Source of the DNA: Granulicella sp. 5B5
GTDB taxonomy: Bacteria; Acidobacteriota; Terriglobia; Terriglobales; Acidobacteriaceae
DNA: 64,000 nucleotides
NCBI RefSeq assembly: GCF_014083945.1
Contig: NZ_CP046444.1
Coordinates: 62,001-126,000 of the forward strand
Direction of reading: 5' to 3'
The notes below the pieces were generated by a model, which saw only the letters and a program-made list of their open reading frames with translations, made no database searches and was not told where the DNA came from. Position numbers and translations under genes: made by a program. How positions within the stretch are numbered: position 1 is the first letter of the stretch; each line of letters opens with the position of its first letter. This document shows positions 40,068 through 48,399 of this stretch, piece by piece.

Positions 40068-41266
40068 ACTACTTTGTCTCCGTTGTGCAGGCCCGACAGA
40101 ACTTCAATTTTGCTGCCGTTAGAGAGACCAATCTTGATGGGGACCACCCGGTGGCCGTCCTTGCCGTGGGGGTCGGGGACCCAGACGCTGGCGCGGCGGT
40201 CCTTGTCGTAGAGCACGGCCTGCTCAGGGACGGTGAGGACGTGCTTGTGTTCCTCCAGGACGACCTCCGCGTTGGCGGTCATGAGAGCTTTGAGCTCGCC
40301 GCCGGGGTTGTCGATGGAGATCTGTACCTCGAAGGTGGTGACGTTATCCTTCTCAACGCCGAGGGGCGCGATCTTTGTGACCTTGCCGGCGAAGGTGCGG
40401 CCGGGGAAGCTCTGTACCTTGATGCGGGCGGGCTGGCCGAGGTAGACCTTGGCGATGTCGGACTCGTCGACCTTGCCTTTGACGTAGACCTGGTGCGTGT
40501 CGCCGAGGGTCATGACGAGCGTTGCGGTGGAGCCGAGGACGAGGATGGAGCTGACTGCGTCGCCGACCTGGACATCGCGGGAGAGGACGACGCCGTCGAT
40601 GGGCGAGGTGACGGTGGTGTAACCGAGTTGCTCTTCAAGCTGCTTGAGCGAGGCCTGCGCCTGCAGCACCTGCGCGTTGGACTGCTTGAGCTTGGCCTGG
40701 TCGACGATGACCTGAGCTAGACCGCGGTCGCGCATGTTGAGAGCGGCCTGGTACTTCTGCGCGGCGTCGTCAAGTGCCTGGCGGGAGACCACGCCGTCCT
40801 GCTGCATCTGGAGGGCGCGGTCGTAGGTGTGCTTGATCATGGGGAGGTCGGGGGCTTCGGCGGCGACCTTGTCGTACTGGACGGCTGCGGCGGAGGAGGT
40901 GGCGTTGGCTTCCGCTGCGGCCAGCTGTGCCTTCTGCGCGGCGACCTGGTCGAGAATCTCCTGCTGATCGAGCTGGGCGAGGACTTCGCCTTTGTGGACC
41001 TTCTGGTTGATGTCGGTGTCGAGCTGGGTGACGATGCCGGAGGCCTTGGATTTGACCTCGACCTGGGTGATGGGCCAGACCTTGCCGGTGGCGACGACGG
41101 AGCGGGCGATGTCGCCGGTCTCGACGGTGGCGATCTGCGAGGGGTCGAGGGGCGCGGATGCGCCGAAGGTCTTGGCAGCGAGGACGCCTCCGCCGATGAG
41201 GACTGCGGCGACGACGCCGAGGATGATCCAGAGCCGCTTGCGGGACTTTGTGCGCGAGGAGTTCAA
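40049..41266 (-). CDS. HlyD/MacA-type periplasmic adaptor protein
   Basis: A membrane-fusion protein of 405 residues. A basic N-terminus and one membrane anchor (LWIILGVVAAVLIGGGVLAA) precede the biotinyl-lipoyl-like half motif (VEVKSKASGIVTQLDTDINQ), a long alpha-hairpin (residues about 110-210, AQLAAAEANATSSAAAVQYD), the second lipoyl half (GYTTVTSPIDGVVLSRDVQV), a beta-barrel and a C-terminal domain. Such adaptors link an inner-membrane pump to an outer-membrane TolC-like duct. The start is TTG at 41266 with GGAGG 7 bases upstream. No ABC or RND pump gene is adjacent, which is unusual for the family. Confidence 0.88.
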   Translation of the reverse strand: MNSSRTKSRKRLWIILGVVAAVLIGGGVLAAKTFGASAPLDPSQIATVETGDIARSVVATGKVWPITQVEVKSKASGIVTQLDTDINQKVHKGEVLAQLDQQEILDQVAAQKAQLAAAEANATSSAAAVQYDKVAAEAPDLPMIKHTYDRALQMQQDGVVSRQALDDAAQKYQAALNMRDRGLAQVIVDQAKLKQSNAQVLQAQASLKQLEEQLGYTTVTSPIDGVVLSRDVQVGDAVSSILVLGSTATLVMTLGDTHQVYVKGKVDESDIAKVYLGQPARIKVQSFPGRTFAGKVTKIAPLGVEKDNVTTFEVQISIDNPGGELKALMTANAEVVLEEHKHVLTVPEQAVLYDKDRRASVWVPDPHGKDGHRVVPIKIGLSNGSKIEVLSGLHNGDKVVLQQTS

Positions 41267-41370
41267 CTCGTGGCCTCCAATATTGCCAGTGTCGGGGTGG
41301 TGCTACGAGAGGAAGATACGCAGGTTGAGCGCGGTTGGTTCCCGGAGGATTTTGGAGGCTGGTAGTGACA

Positions 41371-41427
41371 CCCTCCCCGGCAAATGGGGCTATGATCCGC
41401 AGCGGATTGGAGTTAGGGGTGGAACCC
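41371..41427 (+). repeat. Repeat A, copy 2 (5' part)
   Basis: CCCTCCCC, then GGGGCTATGATCCGCAGCGG and ATTGGAGTTAGGGGTGGAAC. The downstream tail CTTCATTTTATCAGGCGTGT followed by CAAGCGG is at 41673-41698, just before the M14 peptidase stop. The interior is enlarged to about 330 bases by a terminator-like hairpin and a copy of repeat B. Confidence 0.75.
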
Positions 41428-41515
41428 TGTTTCCCCGTAGCGAGATGAAGAGACCGTTCGGCGACTCAAAGAGCGAGGTGAATCCCGGCCTGGGCCGGAG
41501 GGCGTGTGGAAAAGC

Positions 41516-41542
41516 AAAGGCCCGGCTGGATGCCGGGCCTTT
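41516..41542 (-). terminator. Terminator-like hairpin downstream of the M14 peptidase gene
   Basis: AAAGGCCCGGC (41516-41526) pairs with GCCGGGCCTTT (41532-41542) around TGGAT. On the minus strand it is followed by GCTTTTCC, so it probably ends transcription from the peptidase gene. Confidence 0.65.
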
Positions 41543-41574
41543 GGGGAAGCTCCGATTAAACCTCGGAGACCCCC

Positions 41575-41633
41575 TCCGGGGCTAAAGCCCCTCTTGATTG
41601 CAGGTGGTTTACGGCGGGCTGAAGCCCCGCCCC
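41575..41633. repeat. Repeat B, copy 1
   Basis: TCCGGGGCTAAAGCCCC followed after about 22 bases by GGCGGGCTGAAGCCCCGCCC. Both halves are imperfect palindromes. It belongs to the same family as 50375 and 53405 and sits inside repeat A copy 2. Confidence 0.85.
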
Positions 41634-41702
41634 TTCAAAGCAGAGTCTTAATCAGACTAGGTATTTCCACGTCTTCATTTTATCAGGCGTGTCAAGCGGT
41701 GG

Positions 41703-44588
41703 TTAGAGTTTGGTTGGGGTTGCAGCACCGTAGGCGATGCCGTTGAAGAGGAACTTGAAGGTTCCATGGGGCTGGCCGCGGAAGGTGATTTCTGGTCCGA
41801 AGAGGAAGACCTTGCCTTTGCCGAGGTTGGCTGCGACGACCGCGGTGGTGCCGTTAAGGTACTGCTGACCCCAGGCCCAGCCGCTGTCGAGGACCTTTTC
41901 GCCCTGATACCAGCTAACGGCTGAGACGCCGTCTAGCGCGGCGTTGGGCAGCAGGCGGAAGGCGGGGCTGCGGTCGAAGAAGACATCGAGGTCGGAGGGC
42001 AGGCCGTAGGCGAGCGGGTTGGTGTTGTCAACCTGCGCGCGGAGGAGCGAGCCGGGGATGTAGAACTTCTCCGGCGGCAGCGGGCGGGGCGTTCCGGAGG
42101 CTGTCAGCTCGGTGAGGCCATCGGAGACGGGCAGCGAGAGGGCCGCGCCGAGCGAGGTGGAGCTGCCGATGGTGAGGATGGCGCCGCCGGACTCGGCGAA
42201 CTCTTTGAGCGCGGGGACGGACTTGTCTTTGGTGTAGGTGCCAAGCCAGGGGCGGAACTCAGCGGGGATGGTTTCGGGCTTGGGCTGGGCGTTAAAGCCA
42301 CCACCACCGCCGCCACGGCCGGCTTCGGTGGTGGCGAGGCGCAGGACGCCGTCGGGGAAGATGAGGACGTCGTACTTGTCGTGGAGGTGACCGGCGTCGA
42401 TGGCCTGCGGATAGACCACTTCGTAGGGGAACTCGAAGTGCTCTAGGATGAAACGCGTCCAGCCGGAGGGCATGTTGCCGCCGTAGACGTCGGCGAGGCC
42501 GATGCGGACGGTCTTCTGCTTGTAGGCTTCGCCGTGGGGGGCTTTGGCGACGCCGATGGCGGAGATGCCGAGGTCGTGGACGGCGGTCTCGACGATGGGG
42601 CGGGATTTTGCGGAGGCGGGGATCCAGAGAGCACCGGCGGCGAGTGTTTTGCCTTCGGCGGTCTGGGTGTCCTTCATCCAGTAGACGTCGCAGCCGGCCT
42701 TGAGGAGGCGGTTGGTGAGGGTGAAGGAGTCGTTGTACGCATGCGAGACGAGATAGCCCGCGGGCTTGGCGGCGCCGGTGATGGTGCCGGGGACCGGGAT
42801 GGCGAGGTCGGTGGTGATCTCGGCGAAGGGGCCGTCGAAGGCTTCGTACTCGCGGTCGAACTGGATGCCCATCTGGTAGGAGAGGTTATAGCCGGTGACG
42901 TCGTAGGGCGGGATGGGAGGGCCGCCGGGGTACTTGAAGTCGTCGGGGTGATCCTGGGGCTCGAACATGTCGAGGATCTGTGGGCGGAAGGCCTGGTCAG
43001 CCTTCACGATGTAGGAGTTCTTCGGATAGTGTTTGCCGTTGACGGTGAAGTCGGAGGTGGCCTGCAGGATGGTGACGCCGTTCTTCATCAGGGTGTCGAC
43101 GAAGCGGGTGGCGGTGGGGAAGTCGGGCTGGTCCGAAGGCAGGATGTAGCCACGTGGGTCGCGGTGCGCGGGGTCTTCGAGGACTGTCTTGTAGAGGTCG
43201 GCGGGAACGCCGGCGGGGCCACGGCCGGTGGGGGCTGCGGCTCCGGCTCCGCCACGGCTGCGGCCTGCTCCGGCGGGATGCGCTGTGGCGGCTTCGGCCT
43301 TGGCGGCGTCTTCGAGTGCGGCGATGCGCTTGGGAGTGATGGTCCAGGAGTCCTCGTCGCCTTTGAGGATGGAGTTCTTGCCCATGTGGTAGGTGTCGTA
43401 GAGCATGCGCTCGCGGTTGCGGGAGGCGTAGTCGAGGATGGCGCGGTTGGCGGTCTGCTCGTAGACGATGGACTGCATGAAGTGCCAGGTCTGCGGCGGG
43501 ACGGGGAACGGCAAATCGTTGTGGGCGAGCTGGGCGGCGGGGATGAGCGGCAGCGGCTCAGGCGTTGGGTTGCCGATGATCTCGGTGAGGATGCCGGTGG
43601 TGTTGTGGAAGTAGGTGCTGGTGCGGAGACCGCCGTTGTACCAGGTGGAGTAGGTTGCGCCGGAGCGCATGGTGGAGCCGGGCTTACCCTCTTCGATGAA
43701 GCGCTGATGGATGGCCATGCCGACGTTGTCGATGTCGATGATCATGAGCGGGTCGTAGTGGTAGTTGAAGGGGTCGCGGAAGGGCGGGACGAAGATGACG
43801 GTGCCCGGAGGCCCGGTCTGGTGGTGGTTGTAGACGATCTCAGGGTTCCAGGTGCGGAAGAGCACGCGGTCCATGTTGGTGGTTTCGGCGAGGTTGGACA
43901 TGAAGAAGTCGCGGTTGTCGTCGTGGCCGGCGTAGTGGTTCCAGAGGCGCGGGGTGTTGCTGGGCTTGCGCTTGGCGGGGTCGGGCTCGCGGTTGTACCA
44001 GTCGGAGACGAGGTCCATGCCGTCGGGATTGCAGAAGACGGCGAGGAGGATGTCGTCGTCGAGGAAACGCATGGTTTCGGGGTCGGTCTTGGCGTTCATC
44101 TCGTAGATGAGCTCGACGATCTGCTGCGCGCCGACGACCTCGGTGGCGTGGAGGCCGCCGTCGATCCAGACGATGGACTTGCCTTCATGCGCGAGCGCGT
44201 GGGCCTGCTCGTCTGTGAGGGGCTTGTGCTCGGGCGTGAGATCGCGCGCGGTGGCGAGCTCGTGGGCGATGTCGCGGTAGTGGTCGAGGTGCTTGAGGTT
44301 CTCCGGCGACGAGATGATGACCATCCACTGGGTGCGGCCTTCGGAGGTCTTGCCCATGGAGACGAGCTTCATGCGGTCGGACTCGGAGGCGAGCTTCTGC
44401 AGGTAGGCTTCGGCTTTGACGTAGTTGACGAGTTGGTAGTCGTCGCCGATGTTGAAGCCGAACTCCTGCTTGGGTGTGGTGATCTCCGGCCGCTGGGCGT
44501 GGAGCGACGGTTGGAGCGGCGGAAGGCTGGAGGCAAGGCAGAGAACGGCTGCGGCTACAAGTGCTTTAACAATCCTTGGGTTCAACAT
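41703..44588 (-). CDS. Exported M14-family zinc carboxypeptidase
   Basis: The 961-residue protein has a signal peptide (to about residue 31) and an N-terminal M14 peptidase domain: WIDGGLHATEVVGAQQIVEL supplies zinc ligands His147 and Glu150, CNPDGMDLVSDWYNR the substrate-binding Asn, IVYNHHQTGPPG the third His (255/256), and GILTEIIGNPTP a candidate catalytic Glu336. A Gly/Ala/Arg-rich linker near residue 445 precedes a large C-terminal region with a glutamine-amidotransferase-like fold (VLIFPDGVLRLATTEAG, GGAILTIGSSTSLGAAL). The domain pair is common in Acidobacteriota. It likely trims peptides outside the cytoplasm. Confidence 0.88.
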   Translation of the reverse strand: MLNPRIVKALVAAAVLCLASSLPPLQPSLHAQRPEITTPKQEFGFNIGDDYQLVNYVKAEAYLQKLASESDRMKLVSMGKTSEGRTQWMVIISSPENLKHLDHYRDIAHELATARDLTPEHKPLTDEQAHALAHEGKSIVWIDGGLHATEVVGAQQIVELIYEMNAKTDPETMRFLDDDILLAVFCNPDGMDLVSDWYNREPDPAKRKPSNTPRLWNHYAGHDDNRDFFMSNLAETTNMDRVLFRTWNPEIVYNHHQTGPPGTVIFVPPFRDPFNYHYDPLMIIDIDNVGMAIHQRFIEEGKPGSTMRSGATYSTWYNGGLRTSTYFHNTTGILTEIIGNPTPEPLPLIPAAQLAHNDLPFPVPPQTWHFMQSIVYEQTANRAILDYASRNRERMLYDTYHMGKNSILKGDEDSWTITPKRIAALEDAAKAEAATAHPAGAGRSRGGAGAAAPTGRGPAGVPADLYKTVLEDPAHRDPRGYILPSDQPDFPTATRFVDTLMKNGVTILQATSDFTVNGKHYPKNSYIVKADQAFRPQILDMFEPQDHPDDFKYPGGPPIPPYDVTGYNLSYQMGIQFDREYEAFDGPFAEITTDLAIPVPGTITGAAKPAGYLVSHAYNDSFTLTNRLLKAGCDVYWMKDTQTAEGKTLAAGALWIPASAKSRPIVETAVHDLGISAIGVAKAPHGEAYKQKTVRIGLADVYGGNMPSGWTRFILEHFEFPYEVVYPQAIDAGHLHDKYDVLIFPDGVLRLATTEAGRGGGGGGFNAQPKPETIPAEFRPWLGTYTKDKSVPALKEFAESGGAILTIGSSTSLGAALSLPVSDGLTELTASGTPRPLPPEKFYIPGSLLRAQVDNTNPLAYGLPSDLDVFFDRSPAFRLLPNAALDGVSAVSWYQGEKVLDSGWAWGQQYLNGTTAVVAANLGKGKVFLFGPEITFRGQPHGTFKFLFNGIAYGAATPTKL

Positions 44589-44747
44589 GGAAGGCGTGGA
44601 CCTCGGACAGCTTGGATTTTGGAGTGGCCTGAACAGAGTAAATGAAGAATGAACGGTGTACTAAAGACGGATGAAGTGAACGCAAAGTTCCCACGGGCTC
44701 GATCAGTACGAGGGTGGCGGGAGTAATCTGGCGGGGAGAGGTGGCAG

Positions 44748-45131
44748 ATGGCGGATGGGATCAGGTCGATTGTGAGCCGGCACTCAGTAGGCGAGACGGT
44801 GGCGCGGCTGGAGGCGCTGCTGAAAGAGAAGGGTGTGAAGCTGTTTTGCGTGGTGGACCACTCGGGTGAGGCGGCTGCGGCGGGATTGATGATGCCGGAG
44901 ACAAAGGTGCTGATCTTTGGGAACCCGAAGGCGGGTACGCCGGTGATGCTGGCGGCTCCAAGTGCCGCGCTGGACCTGCCGCTGAAGGTGCTGGTGGCTG
45001 AAGGGGCGAATGGCGAAGTGACCGCACAATGGAATGACGCCGCCTGGCTGCGGCAGCGTCATGGGTTTCCGGAGGAGATGGTGGCGAACCTTGCGGCGGC
45101 CGGGGTGCTGGCGGCGAAGGCTGCGGAGTAG
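44748..45131 (+). CDS. DUF302-domain protein
   Basis: The 127-residue protein opens VSRHSVGETVARLEALLKEK, then LFCVVDHSGEAAAAGLMMPE and TKVLIFGNPKAGTPVMLAAP, which is the complete DUF302 fold. GGGGAGAGG precedes the ATG at 44748. The C-terminal half (WNDAAWLRQRHGFPEEM) is also family-typical. The biochemical role of DUF302 is unknown. It is convergent with marR, their stop codons being directly adjacent (TAGCTA). Confidence 0.87.
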   Translation: MADGIRSIVSRHSVGETVARLEALLKEKGVKLFCVVDHSGEAAAAGLMMPETKVLIFGNPKAGTPVMLAAPSAALDLPLKVLVAEGANGEVTAQWNDAAWLRQRHGFPEEMVANLAAAGVLAAKAAE

Positions 45132-45584
45132 CTATTGCTGATTTGTTCCGGCGATCTCTCCGAATAGACCGGCCGCAGCGTCCAGACTGGATTCGAGCAG
45201 TCCTGCCTCGTTTGTTCCCAGAACCTTTGCCACCTTTCGATTCAACTCGTCCCGGACTTCGACGCAGGCGGTCTTCACGGCTTCACCACGTTCGGTCATC
45301 CGGACGACCTTGGCCCGCGTATCGGTTGGGTCGGGGGCCTGTTCGAGGTATCCCTGACGCTCCATCAGGCGCACGAGCTGGCTCATCGCCTGCTTGGTGA
45401 CGCCAGCCCGCTGCGCCAGGACCGTCGACCGCGTGCCACCTTCATCCATCAGCCATAGCAGGCTGGCGGATGCGAACGGGAAATCATCGTATCCACGCAG
45501 CGCCAGCCGGGCTGCCACGGCGGCGGTATGGGCTCGTGATGCCACCATTAAGCCACGAGCGACGTTGGGAGGGGTTCTTTTCAT
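45132..45584 (-). CDS. MarR-family transcriptional regulator
   Basis: A winged-helix repressor of 150 residues. The recognition region is STVLAQRAGVTKQAMSQLVR and the wing follows (LEQAPDPTDTRAKVVRMTERG, split here as LEQAPDPTDTRAKVV and RMTERG). Flanking helices form the dimer interface. It is divergent from an azoreductase gene, and two palindromes lie between them, one touching its own start codon, so it likely represses both itself and azoR until an inducer (possibly an electrophile or quinone) binds. Inducer identity is inference. Confidence 0.9.
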   Translation of the reverse strand: MKRTPPNVARGLMVASRAHTAAVAARLALRGYDDFPFASASLLWLMDEGGTRSTVLAQRAGVTKQAMSQLVRLMERQGYLEQAPDPTDTRAKVVRMTERGEAVKTACVEVRDELNRKVAKVLGTNEAGLLESSLDAAAGLFGEIAGTNQQ

Positions 45585-45607
45585 TTTAGTAAATATTCTT
45601 GACTAAA
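45585..45607. promoter_or_regulatory. Palindrome O1, likely MarR operator at the marR start
   Basis: TTTAGT (45585-45590) and ACTAAA (45602-45607) form an inverted repeat around 11 AT-rich bases, immediately next to the marR ATG (45584-45582). Binding here would block marR expression. Confidence 0.6.
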
Positions 45608-45634
45608 TTGCATCCGGTGAGATCAACTGTGAAT

Positions 45635-45661
45635 CGGATAGTCAAGTGTGTTGACTATCCG
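45635..45661. promoter_or_regulatory. Palindrome O2, likely MarR operator before azoR
   Basis: CGGATAGTCAA (45635-45645) and TTGACTATCCG (45651-45661) are perfect 11-base arms around GTGTG, 37 bases before the azoR ATG. The inner TAGT/ACTA is shared with O1, which supports one regulator binding both. Confidence 0.75.
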
Positions 45662-45697
45662 GTAAGCCACGGCGCGCCGCCCCTCGAAAGGAATCAT

Positions 45698-46318
45698 ATG
45701 CCTACGCTGCTCAACATCCAATCCAGCCCTCGCGGCCATCACTCCATCTCCCGTACCCTGAGTCATGATTTTGTTGCAGCATGGCAGGCGAAGCATCCGG
45801 ACGGTAAGGTCGTTTCGCGCGACCTGGCGGAGAACAACCTGCCGTTCGTCGGCATCCCATGGATTACCGGCATCTTCCTCCCGGCGGAACAGCACACACC
45901 GGGGATGCAGCGAGCGCTAGCGGACTCCGATGAGTTGATTGCCGAACTCTTTGCCGCGGATGAGATTCTCATCGGAACGCCGATGTATAACTTCACCGTC
46001 CCGGCGAACCTGAAGGCCTGGATCGACCTTATTGTGCGTCCACGCGTGACGCACTCCGGGCCGCCCGAACGCAAGGGGCTGGTCCTCGGTAAGAGCTGCA
46101 AGATCATCATTGCCTCAGGTGGGATCTATGACGAAGGGCTGCCTGCTGCGGCATCCGACTATGAGTCCGGCTACCTCAAACGTGTCCTCGGTTTTATTGG
46201 AATCACCGACGTTGAGGTCATCCTTGCCGGTGGCACGGCCGCGGTCGCGTTTGGCTCAACGACGGTTGAAGAACTCGTGAGGCAGTTTCGTCCTGCCGTC
46301 CTTGCTGCCGTCCGCTGA
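45698..46318 (+). CDS. azoR: FMN-dependent NADH:quinone oxidoreductase / azoreductase
   Basis: The 206-residue flavodoxin-fold enzyme has the phosphate loop NIQSSPRGHHSISRTL, then LIGTPMYNFTVPANLKAWID with the flavin-contacting P-M-Y-N-F motif, and IIASGGIYDEG. AzoR enzymes reduce quinones and azo compounds with NADH by two-electron transfer and protect from thiol/quinone stress. The ATG at 45698 has AAGGA 5 bases upstream and matches the family N-terminus. Divergence from a marR gene with two palindromes between suggests induction by its substrates. Confidence 0.92.
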   Translation: MPTLLNIQSSPRGHHSISRTLSHDFVAAWQAKHPDGKVVSRDLAENNLPFVGIPWITGIFLPAEQHTPGMQRALADSDELIAELFAADEILIGTPMYNFTVPANLKAWIDLIVRPRVTHSGPPERKGLVLGKSCKIIIASGGIYDEGLPAAASDYESGYLKRVLGFIGITDVEVILAGGTAAVAFGSTTVEELVRQFRPAVLAAVR

Positions 46319-46347
46319 CCGCGTACGAACCGGAAGCAAGTTGTGAG

Positions 46348-46923
46348 CTAGACGCGGCCCGCGAACTCGCCTGTTTCGGTGGTGAGTTTGATCTTTTCGC
46401 CTTCCTTGATGAAGAGGGGAACGCGGACGACGCGGCCGGTTTCCAGAGTGGCGTCCTTGGTGACGGAGCCGGAGGAGGAGTCGCCTTTGACGGCGGGCTC
46501 GGTGTACTTGACGTCGAGCTCGACGAACTGCGGGAGCTGCAGGCCGATGGGGTTGCCGTTGTACTTGCGGATCTGGAGCATGGTGCCTTCGATGAGCCAG
46601 TCGAGGGCGTCGCCGAGCATGGCTTCGGTGAGGGTGTGGGTCTCGAAGGACTCCTGGTCGAGGAAGTGGGAGCCGTCGGCGTCGGAGTAGAGGTAGCTGG
46701 CGGGGACGAAGACGACGTCGGGCTCGGGGAAGCGGTCCTCGGCCTTGAAGGTCTTGTCGAAGACGGCGTTGTTGAGGAGGTTCCGCATCTTGAGGCGGAC
46801 GAGAGTCTGACCGCCGCGGGCAGTGGGGGTGCTGATGTCGGAGTCGAGACAGACGTAGGGGGCGCCTTCGAACTCGAAGAGCATCTTGCGCTTGACGTTG
46901 ATTGCGTTGAGAAGAGAAGCCAT
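46348..46923 (-). CDS. Elongation factor P family protein with an EfpL/YeiP-like tip loop
   Basis: The 191-residue protein has the three beta-barrel domains of EF-P: KRKMLFEFEGAPYVCLDSDI, the central AEDRFPEPDVVFVPASYLYS region, and a C-terminal OB domain (ATLETGRVVRVPLFIKEGEKI). EF-P relieves ribosomes stalled at polyproline. The tip that reaches the peptidyl-transferase centre reads TPTARGGQTLVRLKMRN, closer to the PTARG loop of E. coli YeiP/EfpL than to the P-G-K-G or P-G-R-G loops of canonical EF-P, so an arginine rather than a modified lysine sits near the tip. The ATG at 46923 is fixed by family start. No modification enzyme is adjacent. Confidence 0.88.
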   Translation of the reverse strand: MASLLNAINVKRKMLFEFEGAPYVCLDSDISTPTARGGQTLVRLKMRNLLNNAVFDKTFKAEDRFPEPDVVFVPASYLYSDADGSHFLDQESFETHTLTEAMLGDALDWLIEGTMLQIRKYNGNPIGLQLPQFVELDVKYTEPAVKGDSSSGSVTKDATLETGRVVRVPLFIKEGEKIKLTTETGEFAGRV

Positions 46924-47066
46924 AGGGAAGAGTGTAGAGGATAGAGGGTAGAGCGTAGAAGGGGTGTGGTGAGGCTGGAGGTATGGGTAGAGAAGCGGGT
47001 CTCTCCGCTACGTCTCGCGATGAAGCTGCGAGACTCCGGTCGAGATGACACTTCATTGGCGGTGCA

Positions 47067-47096
47067 AGAAGCAGGTTCCTCGCTACGCTCGGAATG
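47067..47096. repeat. Repeat C, copy 1
   Basis: AGAAGCAGGTTCCTCGCTAC followed by GCTCGGAATG is repeated exactly at 50595-50624. In both cases a purine-rich GAAAGAAA stretch follows. The surrounding space between the EF-P and coaBC genes has no gene. Confidence 0.8.
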
Positions 47097-47136
47097 GAAG
47101 AAAGAAAGGCAAGAGCAATGGAAGAGCAGGCGCGGG

Positions 47137-48399
47137 TTATTGGTGGGCGGTGGTGAAGGAGCGGAGGGCGGAGAGGTGGCTGAGGATGCGGTCGGCCATG
47201 TCGCGTTTGGTGGAGGTGGGGAGGATGGTCTCGCAGGTGTGGGTGAGGAGGATGCCGGCGTTGCGGTCGACGTCGAAGCCGCTGTCGGGGGAGGAGACGT
47301 CGTTGGCGATGATGGCATCGAGGTTCTTGGCGATGAGCTTGCGGCGGGCCTCTTTGCGGAGGATGGCGGGGTCGGACTGGGTTTCGGCGGCGAAGCCGAG
47401 AACGAGCGTGCCGGGGCGGCGGGCGGCGACGAGGTTCTGGAGGATGTCGTCGTTCTGGGTGAGGTGGAGGGTGAGGGTTTCGCTGGAAGAGCTCGATTTC
47501 TTGAGTTTTTGACCGGCTGGATCGGTGGGCCGGTAGTCGGAGACGGCGGCGGCCATGATGACTGTGGTGGCGCGCGGGAGAGCGGCGAGGGCGGCGGATT
47601 GCATCTCGGCGGCGGTGGTGACGGAGACGACCTCGCAGGCGAGATGAGCCGGGGCTGGGGCGGCGGTGACGAGGATGACTTCGGCTCCGCGGGCGAGGGC
47701 GGACTCGGCGAGGGCGAAGCCCATGCGGCCGCTGGAACGGTTGCCGAGGAAGCGGACGGGGTCGATGGGTTCGCGGGTGCCCCCGGCGGTGATGAGGAGC
47801 GTTTCGCCGGTGAGGTCGTGGTGGGGTGCGGGTTCGGTGCGGGCGACGAGGGCGTTGATGAGGGTGTCCGCGATGTGGATGGGGTCGGCGAGGCGGCCTT
47901 CGCCGACCATGCCGCAGGCGAGCGGGCCGGAGCCGGGTTCGATGACGGTAACGCCGCGGCCGCGGAGGGTGGCAATGTTGGTCTGGGTGGCGGGGTGGTG
48001 CCACATGTTGACGTTCATGGCCGGTGCTACGAAGACTGGCGCCTTGGTGGCGAGGGCGATGGTGCTGAGGAGATCATCAGCTAGGCCGTGAGCGAGCTTA
48101 GCGAGGGTGTTTGCCGTGGCCGGGGCGATGATGAGGGCGTCGATGTGGGTGGCGACGGCGATGTGCTCGATGTCGAAGGGAGCGGGTGTGTCGGATGCGG
48201 TTTCGCTGACGGCAGGCTGCCAGAGCGAGGTGAGAACCTGATGGCCGCTGAGGGAGGCGAAGGTGAGCGGGGTGACGAAGCGCTCGGCGCTGGCGGTCAT
48301 GGCGATCTGGACGTCGCAGCCGCGGCGCTGGAGCTCGCGGGTGAGTTCGGCGGCTTTGTAGGCGGCGATGCCGCCGGTGACTCCGAGAAGAATTCTCAT
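47137..48399 (-). CDS. coaBC: Bifunctional phosphopantothenoylcysteine decarboxylase / phosphopantothenate-cysteine ligase CoaBC
   Basis: The 420-residue protein joins two steps of CoA synthesis. The N-terminal flavoprotein CoaC domain has LLGVTGGIAAYKAAELTREL, the catalytic His in IEHIAVATHIDALIIAPATA, FVAPAMNVNMWHHPATQTNI, and the catalytic Cys in GSGPLACGMVGEGRLADP. The C-terminal CoaB domain has ITAGGTREPIDPVRFLGNRS and GRMGFALAESALARGAEVIL. Both halves are complete. The ATG overlaps the panC stop as ATGA, so panC and coaBC form a CoA-precursor operon, with panB just upstream. Confidence 0.95.
   Translation of the reverse strand: MRILLGVTGGIAAYKAAELTRELQRRGCDVQIAMTASAERFVTPLTFASLSGHQVLTSLWQPAVSETASDTPAPFDIEHIAVATHIDALIIAPATANTLAKLAHGLADDLLSTIALATKAPVFVAPAMNVNMWHHPATQTNIATLRGRGVTVIEPGSGPLACGMVGEGRLADPIHIADTLINALVARTEPAPHHDLTGETLLITAGGTREPIDPVRFLGNRSSGRMGFALAESALARGAEVILVTAAPAPAHLACEVVSVTTAAEMQSAALAALPRATTVIMAAAVSDYRPTDPAGQKLKKSSSSSETLTLHLTQNDDILQNLVAARRPGTLVLGFAAETQSDPAILRKEARRKLIAKNLDAIIANDVSSPDSGFDVDRNAGILLTHTCETILPTSTKRDMADRILSHLSALRSFTTAHQ

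Noticed and set aside
42534-44645. 703-codon open frame on the plus strand opposite the M14 peptidase gene
   Set aside because: Its product is a Gly/Val/Glu-rich sequence with no family motif. It follows from G/C-ended codons on the minus strand, where the peptidase has clear catalytic motifs.
46218-48004. Two overlapping minus-strand frames of over 580 codons across efp and coaBC
   Set aside because: Pro/Ser/Arg-rich products typical of shifted GC-rich frames; efp and coaBC motifs are in a different frame.
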